The notes: generated by a model from the letters alone, not told the origin. 26,918 nucleotides of DNA from JANWHF01 sp036276235 (GCA_036276235.1 DATBDZ010000055.1:1-26918), one strand, 5' to 3'; positions 15,956 through 24,182 are shown, numbered from the stretch's first letter. A program made the numbers and translations.

Positions 15956-16870
15956 CGGCATCGGCGCGGGTTCGGCGGGCGTATCTTCGGCGGATGTGGG
16001 TTCGATTGTGCTTTGACCCGCGGCGTCCTGTCCAATTCGCGTCAACTGCACGATCCTCTCCAGCTTAAACGTCCGCTGACTGTTTCGCAGATGGCAATGC
16101 GCGACAAGCAGCAGCTCCCCATTGCGCCGGCGGATATGCAAAGGATCGACCATCCGTTGCGTGCGGTTCTCCGCCGCATCGAGGTATTCCATCATCACGG
16201 CGCATTTTTGCTCGAGCGCTTCCTCCAGCGCGAGCGGCAGAAGGCTTTGCCGCGGATTGGCCGGCAGAAGCCCCATCGGACCGCCTTGCTCGCGGAAGGC
16301 GTCACACAAGCACATTCCCCACCCGCCGACCGGCTCCATTAGCTTCTCGAAAACGCCGGCGGTCGTTTGCGCATCCGCCAGCGCGCGATGGGCAACGCGC
16401 GGGCCAAGGCCAAGGCGATCAGCCAGCGGCTGCAGCGCGTTGCCGCCGCGGCCAAATCGCCGACGGGCGATGCGAACCGTATCCATTACCGGCGCGTTGT
16501 TCAGTGCCTCGACGATTTCCACGCCAGCGCATCGAAACTCGCGAATCAGGAACGACAGATCAAAGCGGATGTTATGCCCCAGAATCGCGGCCCCATTGAG
16601 CAGAGTCCGCGCCGCCGGCAGTTGGTCGGCAAACGTCGGCTGCCCATCCACCATCGCCTGGCTAATCCCGGTGAGGGCGGTAACGCCAAGGCTGATCCGC
16701 CGCCGCGGGTCGATGAGCTGCTGATATTCGCCAACAACGCGGCCGCCTTCGATCCGCACAATGCCCAGCTCGATAATGCGATGACCGAAGTCAGCGGATG
16801 CCCCGGTCGTCTCGACATCAAGAAATGCGAGGGGAATATCGCGAAGGGATTGGAGCAGGGAAAAAGACAT
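15929..16870 (-). CDS. DnaQ-like DEDDh exonuclease fused to a WYL domain
   Basis: A 313-residue two-domain protein. Residues about 10-180 form a DnaQ-type 3'-5' exonuclease with all DEDDh residues: D18 and E20 in FLDVETTG, D104 in HNIRFD, and H161/D166 in HRALADA. Residues about 212-282 match a WYL domain (ALEEALEQKCAVMMEY..., RMVDPLHI, LLLVAHC, then FKLERIVQL). WYL domains bind nucleic acid or nucleotide ligands and are common in regulators of defence and DNA-damage genes. The acidic, Pro-rich tail looks disordered. The ATG at 16870 is preferred over an in-frame TTG three codons earlier. It may act in DNA repair with nearby PolX, or as a nucleic-acid-gated nuclease; neither is shown by sequence alone. 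Confidence 0.85.
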   Translation of the reverse strand: MSFSLLQSLRDIPLAFLDVETTGASADFGHRIIELGIVRIEGGRVVGEYQQLIDPRRRISLGVTALTGISQAMVDGQPTFADQLPAARTLLNGAAILGHNIRFDLSFLIREFRCAGVEIVEALNNAPVMDTVRIARRRFGRGGNALQPLADRLGLGPRVAHRALADAQTTAGVFEKLMEPVGGWGMCLCDAFREQGGPMGLLPANPRQSLLPLALEEALEQKCAVMMEYLDAAENRTQRMVDPLHIRRRNGELLLVAHCHLRNSQRTFKLERIVQLTRIGQDAAGQSTIEPTSAEDTPAEPAPMPLPDRLWVE

Positions 16871-16931
16871 CCGTGTCAATAATCATACGCTTCGAGGCGT
16901 GATTTGATCGTCCGCATGCGACGGCGTTCCT

Positions 16932-17058
16932 CCCTCTCCCTTGTTACCCAGGGGAGAGGGTTGGGGTGAGGGGACGAACGCGTTAATTTGCGAACGGCGC
17001 CATGTTGCGACTCGCCGTCCCCTCACCCTGCCCTCTCCCCTGAGTACAGGGGAGAGGG
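16932..17058. repeat. Nested palindromic element, copy B (127 bp)
   Basis: The left arm (16932-16974) and right arm (17018-17058) are approximate reverse complements. Each arm contains its own inverted repeat around TGTTACCC or CTGAGTACAG (CCCTCTCCC...GGGAGAGGG). The centre (16975-17017) contains GCGAACGGCGCCATGTTGCG. Read in reverse it matches copy C at 24183-24308 across the arms and also the centre, so it is a homologous unit and not just two chance hairpins. It lies between the secA stop and the exonuclease start. Confidence 0.85.
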
Positions 17059-17133
17059 TTCTGAGCGCGCCAATTAGGCGCAATCCTCCATCCCGATTGT
17101 CCATCCTCGAATTGTCCCACCGTTGCCAAGGGG

Positions 17134-20100
17134 CTACGCCGCACTCGCGCCGTGGCACTTCTTGTACTTCTTCCCGCTTCCGCACGGGCACGGATCGTTT
17201 CGGCCGACCTTGGGCGCTTCCCGGACAATCGTTGCGACTTTAACTGGCGCTTCCTTCTCTTGCGCTTGCTGCGATTCGTCCAATGTCGCGCCTTTTTCGA
17301 CGCCGGCCGTGGCGGCCAGGTTTTCCTTTACTCCGTAGCCGCCGGTTTCTTCGTGGACGGCGGCGGTCTCGCGGTAGGCGCTGCGGGCCTGGGCTTGGCC
17401 GACCACCCTCGCGCGGAAGATCAGGTCGGTGACCTTATCGCGGATTCCTTCCATCATCTGCTTGAAGTAGGCGAACCCTTCCTTCTTGAAGACGATCCGC
17501 GGATCTTTCTCGGCAAAGCCGGCGAGGCCGACGCCGCCGCGGAGGATGTCCATCGCGTAGAGATGGTCCTTCCACGTTTGATCGAAGATCTGGATGAGGA
17601 CGAACTGCTCGAGATCGGTCAGCTCTTGCCGCAGCGCCTGGCGCCCGCGGCGGATGAGCCGATCGGCCAGGCTCGGATGTCCTTCGCCATTAGATGAGAC
17701 GGCATCGGCGAGCGAAGTTTTGCGCGTCGCCAATCCCTCCGGGCGAAGCAGGCCGGCGAAGCGCGCCTCAAATGCCTGCGTCACCTTCTCTTCATCGCCA
17801 AGCTTCGCGAGCGATCGAATTTCGTCGTCCAGCTTCCCATCCTTGAGGAACTTTTCCTGATAGCCGAGCAACTCATCGCGGAGCAAACGCACCGGCGTTT
17901 GCTGGATGTGCTCGATGGGGATCTCAACGGCGTATTTGGCTTTGGCCCAGCCACGCACATAATCGGCGGCATAAGGGTCGGCGATCAGCTCGCCCGTCTG
18001 CGCGGTTTGCACCATGGCCAGGATGTGATCGACGGGGTATTCGATTTCGCGACGCGCGTAGGCGGCGCGGGCGCGGTCTTCGATCATCGCGGAGATTTCA
18101 TCGACGCTCTTGGTTTCATTCTCGCGCCCGCCCTCCACGAGCATTTCCTGCGGCGACACCTCGACGCCGAATTTTTCCTTCGCCCAGGCCGACAACTCGC
18201 GCTCGGCGTAGAGCGGCTCAAGATATTTTTGCAGACCGTTCACATCGCGCTCTTCGATGTTTTCCACCGCCGCCTCGCGGAGCCTGTCTTCCAGCTCCTG
18301 GCGATCCATCTTGCGAATCTGTGCCTGCGGCAGGCTGACATGAAAGCGGCTCATCGCCCAGCTTGAAAGACCGCGCGTGTCCCACGATTCGGTGTCGTCG
18401 CTGTCGCCCTCGCCCATGAACTCTTCAAGCGTGGCGGTGATGGTCGTTTCGGCCTCGGCCTTCGCCTGGTCCTTGATGAACATCTCCAGGTCTTCGATCT
18501 TGCGGCGGCCGCGCAGGTCATCGACGTCGATGCCTACTTCAAAATTTGTGCGGCTCCATTCGCTGATGGTGGCGGCGACGTAATCCTTGCCGACGTACTT
18601 CTCGACCGCGTCATGGATCGAATCGCCGATCATCTTCCAGATGATCTGATCGACATCGCGCCCTTCGAGTACCTGTTGGCGCATGCCGTAGAAGGTGGAG
18701 CGCTGGTAATCCATCACCTCGTCGTAATCGAGCAGATTCTTGCGGGCCAGGAAGTTGCGCTCCTCGACCTTCTTCTGGGCGCGGACGATGCCCTTGGTGA
18801 TGCGCTTGTCTTCGATGGCCATCCCCTCTTCCATGCCGAGCCAGCCGAGCACCCTGATGGTGAATTCGCCGGCAAACATCTGCATCAGCTCGTCCTGGAG
18901 ACTGACATAGAAGCGGCTGGATCCTGGGTCACCCTGGCGTCCTCCGCGCCCGCGAAGCTGGTTATCGATTCGCCGGGCCGTGTGCCGCTCGGTGGCAATG
19001 ACGTGCAGCCCGCCCGCGGCGGTGGCATCCGCCGAAAGCTTGATGTCGGTCCCGCGGCCCGCCATGTTCGTCGCGATCGTCACGTTTCCCACTTTTTCGC
19101 CGTGCGCGTTCACATGCTGCTGGCCGGCCTTCGCGACAATATGCGCCTCGCGTTCATGCTGCTTGGCGTTAAGCACCTCATGCTCAACGCCGAACTTTCG
19201 CGAGAGCATAGTCGAGAGCTTTTCGCTCTTTTCGACGCTGGTGGTGCCGACAAGCACCGGCCGCCCGGCGCCGCTGGTCTCCTTGATCTCCTCAATGATC
19301 GCATCCCACTTTTCCCCTTCCTTGCGATAAACGCGATCTTCATGATCGACGCGAATGACCGGGCGATTGGTCGGAATCGTCACCACATCCAGCTTGTAGA
19401 TCTTGCTGAACTCCTCGGCTTCGGTCTGGGCGGTGCCGGTCATGCCGGCCAGCGATTTGTAGAGCTTGAAGAAATTCTGCAGCGTGATCGTCGCCAGCGT
19501 CTGCGTCTCCTGCTTGATCTGCACGCGCTCCTTGGCTTCGACGGCCTGGTGCAGGCCGTCGCTCCATTGGCGGCCGGTCATCTTGCGGCCGGTGAACTCA
19601 TCGACGATGACGATCTCTGAATCCCCGCGCCCGCCGCCGCGATCGACCACATAATCCTTGTCCTTCTCGTAGACGACATGGGCTCGCATCGCCTGCTCCA
19701 TCAGGTGCGGCCACTCCATGTTATTACCGACATAAAAGCTGCCGACTCCCGCCGCATCCTGGGCGGCGGCGATCCCCTCGTGCGTCAGATGCACGCTCTT
19801 GCGGTCCCACTCCACCTCGTAATATTGGGTGAGACCTTCCTTGCGTTTTTCGGCTTCGGCAAGCTGGATCTCGGCTTGCTCGCGGCGCTTGCGGGCGGCT
19901 TCCTTCTCTTCCTTGGTTTTGGCCTTGTCGGCGTCGCCCTCGGCCCCCTTGATGGCGCGCTTCGCATTATCGACAGCCTTTTCAACTTCGTTCCATGGCC
20001 CATTGAGCGCGATGACTTTGCGCGCCACTTCGTCGGCGGCTTTATATTTGGGGGCATCGTCGCGGGCGAAGCCGCTGATGATCAGCGGCGTGCGCGCCTC

Positions 20101-20967
20101 GTCGATCAGGATCGAATCGACCTCATCGACAATCGCAAAATCGAGCGGCCCCTGCACCTGCAAATCAACGCGCTCCTTCATGTTGTCGCGGAGATAGTCA
20201 AAGCCGAACTCGCTGTTGGTGCCATAGGTAATGTCGCACTCATACTGCGTGCGGCGGGTATCGCTTCCCGGATCCATGTCGGACTGAATGAACCCGACGG
20301 AAATCCCCAGCGCCTCAAATGCCGGCCGCACCCAGTTGGCATCGCGCTTCACGAGATAATCGTTGACGGTCACGACGTGGCAATGATTCCCTTCGATCAC
20401 CTTCATGAAACAGGCGAGCGGCGCGACGAAAGTCTTGCCTTCACCCGTTGCCATCTCGGCGATCTTGCCTTCGTAAAGCACCACGCCGCCAATGAGCTGC
20501 ACATCAAAGCACCGCGCGCGGAACGGCGGGCGCGATTCGGGATAAATCTTTCGCACGGCGTCGTAGAGTTCGACGGGCACCGCCGTCTTCATGAAGTGCT
20601 CGCCGTTGGCGATCATGCGCTGCACGATCTCGTCATAGATCTGCCGCGCTTTGGGCTCAAGCTTCGACGGATCAAACTTCACCGTCATCTCGTCCACTTC
20701 GGGATTGAAGATCTGGCGGATGCCGATGTTGCGGTCCATCGCCTCGCGCACGATGGCGAATGCCTCATGCATCACCTCGTCGCGGGTCATTTTTTTATCG
20801 AGGAGCGCCTCGTGAAGCTCGAGCGTGCGCTGGCGGAGCTGGTCGTCGCTCATCGCCGCCACCTTGGGTTCAAGCGCATTGATCTGCTCAACGATGCGGC
20901 GGTAGCGCTTGATGAGCCGTTCGTTGCGGCTGCCAAAAATCTTCGTGAGAATCTTGCCGACTGTCAT
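17134..20967 (-). CDS. secA: Preprotein translocase ATPase SecA, expanded form
   Basis: A 1277-residue SecA; common bacterial SecA has about 830-930 residues. NBD1 has the Walker A MATGEGKT (172-179) and the DEAD-like VDEVDSILIDEARTP (280-294). NBD2 has TNMAGRGTDI (633-642) and QLRGRGGRQGD (670-680). The C-terminal zinc motif CPCGSGKKYKKCHG (1260-1273) binds SecB or ribosomes. Extra length lies in two places: a charged, probably coiled-coil insert in the preprotein-binding domain (about 325-380), and a scaffold/wing region (about 800-1050) where a unit starting [LIV]xxW[AS]xxx[FY]xV recurs at W804, W870, W928 and W1007. The ATG at 20967 has GAGG five bases upstream, and a CAGCATT heptamer array lies just before that. 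It drives export through SecYEG. Confidence 0.98.
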   Translation of the reverse strand: MTVGKILTKIFGSRNERLIKRYRRIVEQINALEPKVAAMSDDQLRQRTLELHEALLDKKMTRDEVMHEAFAIVREAMDRNIGIRQIFNPEVDEMTVKFDPSKLEPKARQIYDEIVQRMIANGEHFMKTAVPVELYDAVRKIYPESRPPFRARCFDVQLIGGVVLYEGKIAEMATGEGKTFVAPLACFMKVIEGNHCHVVTVNDYLVKRDANWVRPAFEALGISVGFIQSDMDPGSDTRRTQYECDITYGTNSEFGFDYLRDNMKERVDLQVQGPLDFAIVDEVDSILIDEARTPLIISGFARDDAPKYKAADEVARKVIALNGPWNEVEKAVDNAKRAIKGAEGDADKAKTKEEKEAARKRREQAEIQLAEAEKRKEGLTQYYEVEWDRKSVHLTHEGIAAAQDAAGVGSFYVGNNMEWPHLMEQAMRAHVVYEKDKDYVVDRGGGRGDSEIVIVDEFTGRKMTGRQWSDGLHQAVEAKERVQIKQETQTLATITLQNFFKLYKSLAGMTGTAQTEAEEFSKIYKLDVVTIPTNRPVIRVDHEDRVYRKEGEKWDAIIEEIKETSGAGRPVLVGTTSVEKSEKLSTMLSRKFGVEHEVLNAKQHEREAHIVAKAGQQHVNAHGEKVGNVTIATNMAGRGTDIKLSADATAAGGLHVIATERHTARRIDNQLRGRGGRQGDPGSSRFYVSLQDELMQMFAGEFTIRVLGWLGMEEGMAIEDKRITKGIVRAQKKVEERNFLARKNLLDYDEVMDYQRSTFYGMRQQVLEGRDVDQIIWKMIGDSIHDAVEKYVGKDYVAATISEWSRTNFEVGIDVDDLRGRRKIEDLEMFIKDQAKAEAETTITATLEEFMGEGDSDDTESWDTRGLSSWAMSRFHVSLPQAQIRKMDRQELEDRLREAAVENIEERDVNGLQKYLEPLYAERELSAWAKEKFGVEVSPQEMLVEGGRENETKSVDEISAMIEDRARAAYARREIEYPVDHILAMVQTAQTGELIADPYAADYVRGWAKAKYAVEIPIEHIQQTPVRLLRDELLGYQEKFLKDGKLDDEIRSLAKLGDEEKVTQAFEARFAGLLRPEGLATRKTSLADAVSSNGEGHPSLADRLIRRGRQALRQELTDLEQFVLIQIFDQTWKDHLYAMDILRGGVGLAGFAEKDPRIVFKKEGFAYFKQMMEGIRDKVTDLIFRARVVGQAQARSAYRETAAVHEETGGYGVKENLAATAGVEKGATLDESQQAQEKEAPVKVATIVREAPKVGRNDPCPCGSGKKYKKCHGASAA

Positions 20968-20981
20968 GAGAACCTCGGGGA

Positions 20982-21016
20982 AATGCTGAATGCTGAATGC
21001 TGATTAACTAATGCTG
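20982..21016. repeat. Five exact-phase heptamers upstream of secA
   Basis: AATGCTG occurs at 20982, 20989, 20996 and 21010; the unit at 21003 (ATTAACT) keeps the 7-base phase but not the word. The array begins 15 bases before the secA start codon, so it lies in the secA leader immediately upstream of the GAGG ribosome binding site (as CAGCATT on the coding strand). Confidence 0.85.
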
Positions 21017-21080
21017 GCGAAGTCGCCTGATGAGCGCGGCTAGCGCGCCGTTGGACGTCGATTGGGTGCGGGATAAAGGA

Positions 21081-21386
21081 TCAGGCGATGGGAGGCGGCA
21101 GGCGGAACTGGAAAGGGGAGACGGGCTGATGCGCCGGAGCCGCGTCGAGCACGACAATGAACGCTGACACCGGTCGCGCAGCGGGCTGTGACGGTCGGAC
21201 GGGCCGCGGGAGAGAAACCGGCGCGTTATCGCGGAAACTCTGGCCGAGCCGCGCGACGATGCGCTGGGCGATCTGTGCAAATTCGGCAGCCCGCGGCCCC
21301 GAAGCCGGCGCGGCCAACGACACCTGATCGGCGCAAAGCGCCGTCGCCATCGTCAGGACCACGAGGATTCGCCGGGGATTAGACAT
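21081..21386 (-). CDS. Small secreted protein, unknown function
   Basis: A 101-residue protein not recognised as any family. It begins MSNPRR and a hydrophobic stretch ILVVLTMATALC, then a polar segment with a plausible signal-peptidase site after SLAA (about residue 26). The mature part has a predicted helix (RAAEFAQIAQRIVARLGQSF) and a Pro/Ala-rich tail. The ATG at 21386 is chosen over an in-frame ATG 11 codons upstream because GGAG lies 4 bases before it and a signal peptide then starts the protein. It lies 113 bp upstream of secA on the same strand, in the position SecM holds before secA in enterobacteria; no arrest motif was recognised, so any regulatory link is speculation. Confidence 0.6.
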   Translation of the reverse strand: MSNPRRILVVLTMATALCADQVSLAAPASGPRAAEFAQIAQRIVARLGQSFRDNAPVSLPRPVRPSQPAARPVSAFIVVLDAAPAHQPVSPFQFRLPPPIA

Positions 21387-21729
21387 CAAGCTCCGCCAAG
21401 TCGAGCCACGCATTCTCACGGGAATTGTAGGCGCTCGTCAAGAGCGATCGGCGTTTGGCGCGACCGGCAATCATTTGTTTACGGACAATTAGTTATACGA
21501 CGTGAGGGGGATTTGGATTGCGCTGTATGGCGAGGGATGTGAGTTCTGCCCCCGTGCCCCCAATATCTCAATCGTCGCTCCGACTCGAGTCGTGATCCAC
21601 AGTCCAATACAGAAGTCAGGGTAATTGACAAAATGCACGAAAAAGGCGGGCAGTGCCCGCCCTACGATCAAATGCGCCGCGTAGGGCGGGCACTGCCCGC
21701 CGCATTTTCTAACGGAATTAAGTGTGTGC
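21387..21729. other. 343-bp intergenic region between murG and the small secreted gene
   Basis: No convincing gene. The promoter for the secreted-protein/secA unit should lie here, but none is clear. The left part is AT-richer than its surroundings (about 21480-21640). The right part holds a perfect 22-bp inverted repeat just after the murG stop, listed separately. Confidence 0.6.
21645..21701. repeat. Perfect 22-bp inverted repeat downstream of murG
   Basis: The arms 21645-21666 and 21680-21701 are exact reverse complements around a 13-base loop. Each arm is also self-complementary through GGCGGGCA/TGCCCGCC, so alternative two-hairpin or cruciform forms are possible. It starts about 28 bases after the murG stop (reading leftward); AAAAA beyond the left arm gives T's on the murG transcript, so it could serve as the murG terminator. 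Confidence 0.85.
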
Positions 21730-22869
21730 TCAGCCAGTTTTCACCATCTCAAGCAATTCCCTAGCGACAATATCGGCGGCATCCGACTTGCCGAGCTTTC
21801 CGGCGGCCTCAGCCATGGCTTGGCGCTTGTCACGATCATTGAGCAGCGACTCCAGAACCGGCCGCAGTTTGGCGGCATTTTTCTGGCGATCCTTGAGGTC
21901 GTCGATCAACACCGCTGCGCCGGCGTCGGCGAGAACCTTAGCATTCAGCCGCTGGTGCATGTCGCGGTGATATGGATAGGGAAAGAGGATCGAGGGGACG
22001 CCGCAGGCGGTTAGCTCCGCGCAGCTGCTGGCTCCAGATCGCGAAACCGCAAGATCGGCAACCGACCACACATCCGCCATCTGCGGCGTGAAATCCATGA
22101 CAGTCGCCCGCGCTGCAACACCCTTGTCAGCGAGGCTCCGATAACCCGCCCGGACGGCATCCGCGTGATCGCGCCCGGACAGATGCAGGATTTGCCAGCC
22201 ATCGAGCGGCAATGTTTCCAATACCGTGAGAACCGCTTCGTTGACCGTCATCGCGCCCAGCGATGCCCCGGTGACGACCAGTGTCTTGAGCTTTTGATCC
22301 AGGCCAAGCCGTCCCGCGGCTTCGGCTTTGGGCGGAAGCCGCCGCATGTCAGAGCGAATCGGGCAGCCGGTGAATTTGAGCTTCGCGCGGCGTGAGGAAT
22401 CGACATGGTCGGCGGTCGCTTCGAATTGGCAGAACACCGATTGCACGGACTTGGCGAGGAATTGATTCGCCTTGCCGGGAACGACATCGGGGTTGATCAG
22501 CGCGCAGGGCACGCCTTTCCTCGCCGCTTCGCGGATCGCGACGCCGGCGGCGTATCCGCCGAGGCCCAGTGCCGCGACCGGGCGCTCATTGCGCAGGATT
22601 GATTTCACCAGATCGCGCGTGTCGCGCCAGCTTTTGTAGAACTTGAGCAAGCCGCCGATTGTCTTCACCGGCGGGACGATCGGCTGCGGGACGAACTCAA
22701 ATTTCGTGGGCCCGAGAATAACGCTGTCGATCTCGCGCATCGTGCACAGGAACAGCGGCCGCACTTGCGGCGCGATCTTCCGGAGCGCCTCGGCAACCGC
22801 GATGCCCGGATACAGATGCCCACCGGTGCCGCCGCCGGCCAGGAGTATTGTCATCGAAGAATCCGCCAT
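21730..22869 (-). CDS. murG: MurG, lipid II-forming GlcNAc transferase
   Basis: A 379-residue GT28 glycosyltransferase that adds GlcNAc from UDP-GlcNAc to lipid I on the cytoplasmic membrane face. Motifs: GGGTGGHLYPG (12-22), GLGGYAAG (about 102-109), GASLGAM (201-207, usual GGSQGA), SRSGASSCAEL (about 276-286, usual SRaGaxTxxE), and DMHQRLNA (303-310). The normally conserved HEQN loop is INPD here (125-128), followed by VPGKAN, a notable departure. The ATG at 22869 gives a short N-terminus before the glycine loop; the open frame upstream overlaps ftsW and is not used, and an ATG five codons in (22854) is an alternative. It lies 34 bp after ftsW on the same strand, the order found in division/cell-wall clusters. 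Confidence 0.92.
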   Translation of the reverse strand: MADSSMTILLAGGGTGGHLYPGIAVAEALRKIAPQVRPLFLCTMREIDSVILGPTKFEFVPQPIVPPVKTIGGLLKFYKSWRDTRDLVKSILRNERPVAALGLGGYAAGVAIREAARKGVPCALINPDVVPGKANQFLAKSVQSVFCQFEATADHVDSSRRAKLKFTGCPIRSDMRRLPPKAEAAGRLGLDQKLKTLVVTGASLGAMTVNEAVLTVLETLPLDGWQILHLSGRDHADAVRAGYRSLADKGVAARATVMDFTPQMADVWSVADLAVSRSGASSCAELTACGVPSILFPYPYHRDMHQRLNAKVLADAGAAVLIDDLKDRQKNAAKLRPVLESLLNDRDKRQAMAEAAGKLGKSDAADIVARELLEMVKTG

Positions 22870-22903
22870 GCGATTTTGAAGGTAGCCGGGAACAGGACGA
22901 TTG

Positions 22904-24103
22904 TCAGGCGGCGAGCCTTTGCATCGGCTCTGGTTCCCGCGGCTGATCGATTGGCTCGTGATCCTGCGCCACGGCTTGCGCGCCATGAGCAAATCGGGTC
23001 ACGCTGTAGAGTAATCCGAGAGCCGCGCAGGTGATGACCAGCCCCGTCCCGCCCGCGCTGACCAGCGGCAGCGACAGTCCCTTGGTCGGCACGCTGACCG
23101 TCGCGACGGCAACGTTAATTACAGCCTGCAACCCAAGCATCGAGGCCGTTCCAAACGCAAGCATTTTTCCAAATTCGTCGCGCTTCTGCTTGATCACCTG
23201 CCACGCCACGAACAGCACGCCCATGTAGAGCGCGATCGTGAGCATCGCGCCAAATAGTCCAAGCTCCTCGCAGATGATCGAGAAGATGAAATCCGTCGTA
23301 TCTTCGGGAAGATAGCCGAGCTTCTGCACGCCGTTCCCCAGCCCGCGGCCAAAGAGCCCGCCGCTGGAAAAGCTTAGCAGGCTCTGGATCATGTGATACC
23401 CCTTGCCCTGCGGCGAGGCCCACGGATCCATGAACGCCATCACGCGATCCATGCGATAGGCTTTGTGAAGCAGGAACCACCCTGCCCCCGCCAGCGCCGG
23501 CAGCAGGACGATCGCCAGGTGTCTTTTTCTCACCGACCCCGCCAGAAACATCGTCAGCGCGCACGAGGCGATGAGCACCGCCGTTCCAAAATCTTTAATG
23601 ACCACTAAAAGACAGAGCACGCCGATCGGCGCAACGGTCGGGAGGAACCCGCGAAAGAACCGATCGCCGGGATGCCTATAGGTAAGCCAATACGCCAGGA
23701 AGAGAACTGTCGCCCATTTCGCCAGCTCGGAAGGCTGAAGCTGCACAGGCCCCAGCCTGATCCATCGCCGCGCGCCGTTGAGCTGCACGCCGACGTGGGG
23801 AATCAGCACTGCCGTGCAAAGCACGATGGCGATGATCATCGCCCAAAGGATCGGCGAGCGTATCGGAGTCTTGCGCTGCCGCGCCAGCCAGGCGTAATCA
23901 AATCGCCCGACGAGCAGAAAGGTGGTTGCCGACGCGATGACAAATCGCAAATGCTTGGCCCCCAGGATCGACCATTGCCATTTGAGATCCCCAGTAATCT
24001 GCGACGACGCCGACTGCACCATGATCAGGCCGATCGCCAGCAGCGACAAAACACAGAGCGCAAGGATATCGCGATGGCGAAGCCGGAAAATCGACGCTTC
24101 CAT
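22904..24103 (-). CDS. ftsW: FtsW, SEDS-family peptidoglycan polymerase
   Basis: A 399-residue SEDS membrane protein with about ten hydrophobic helices between residues 12 and 368 and a polar, Pro/Glu-rich cytoplasmic tail. Signatures are NGARRWI (109-115), QPSELAKW (123-130), MDPWASPQGKGYHMIQS (225-241) with the conserved D226, GLFGRGLGNGVQKLGYLPE (249-267), CEELG (278-282), and SLPLVSAGGTGL (344-355). SEDS proteins polymerise lipid II with a partner class B PBP; murG next to it and the FtsW-type sequence favour the septal enzyme over RodA. The partner PBP and ftsZ are not in the window. It is the first gene of this leftward pair; upstream lie two dispersed repeats and then a divergent gene. 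No Shine-Dalgarno stands out. Confidence 0.93.
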   Translation of the reverse strand: MEASIFRLRHRDILALCVLSLLAIGLIMVQSASSQITGDLKWQWSILGAKHLRFVIASATTFLLVGRFDYAWLARQRKTPIRSPILWAMIIAIVLCTAVLIPHVGVQLNGARRWIRLGPVQLQPSELAKWATVLFLAYWLTYRHPGDRFFRGFLPTVAPIGVLCLLVVIKDFGTAVLIASCALTMFLAGSVRKRHLAIVLLPALAGAGWFLLHKAYRMDRVMAFMDPWASPQGKGYHMIQSLLSFSSGGLFGRGLGNGVQKLGYLPEDTTDFIFSIICEELGLFGAMLTIALYMGVLFVAWQVIKQKRDEFGKMLAFGTASMLGLQAVINVAVATVSVPTKGLSLPLVSAGGTGLVITCAALGLLYSVTRFAHGAQAVAQDHEPIDQPREPEPMQRLAA

Positions 24104-24182
24104 GAAACGATTATCGGACGGGCAGTTGCTTTCGCTTCAGGAATGTTTGTCGTGCCCAAATACAGAGGCATCCGTCTTAGAA

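Noticed and set aside
18613..21003. Very long open frames (335 and 441 codons) on the strand opposite secA
   Set aside because: They are antisense to clear SecA motifs, are His/Arg/Leu-rich with no domain, and arise from the GC-rich third codon positions of secA.
21489..21671. 60-codon open frame on the minus strand downstream of murG
   Set aside because: It overlaps the 22-bp inverted repeat, has no ribosome binding site and no recognisable feature.
22870..22992. Extended N-terminus of MurG (41 more residues)
   Set aside because: The extra residues overlap ftsW, are unlike any MurG N-terminus, and the GGGTGGH loop normally lies within about 20 residues of the start.
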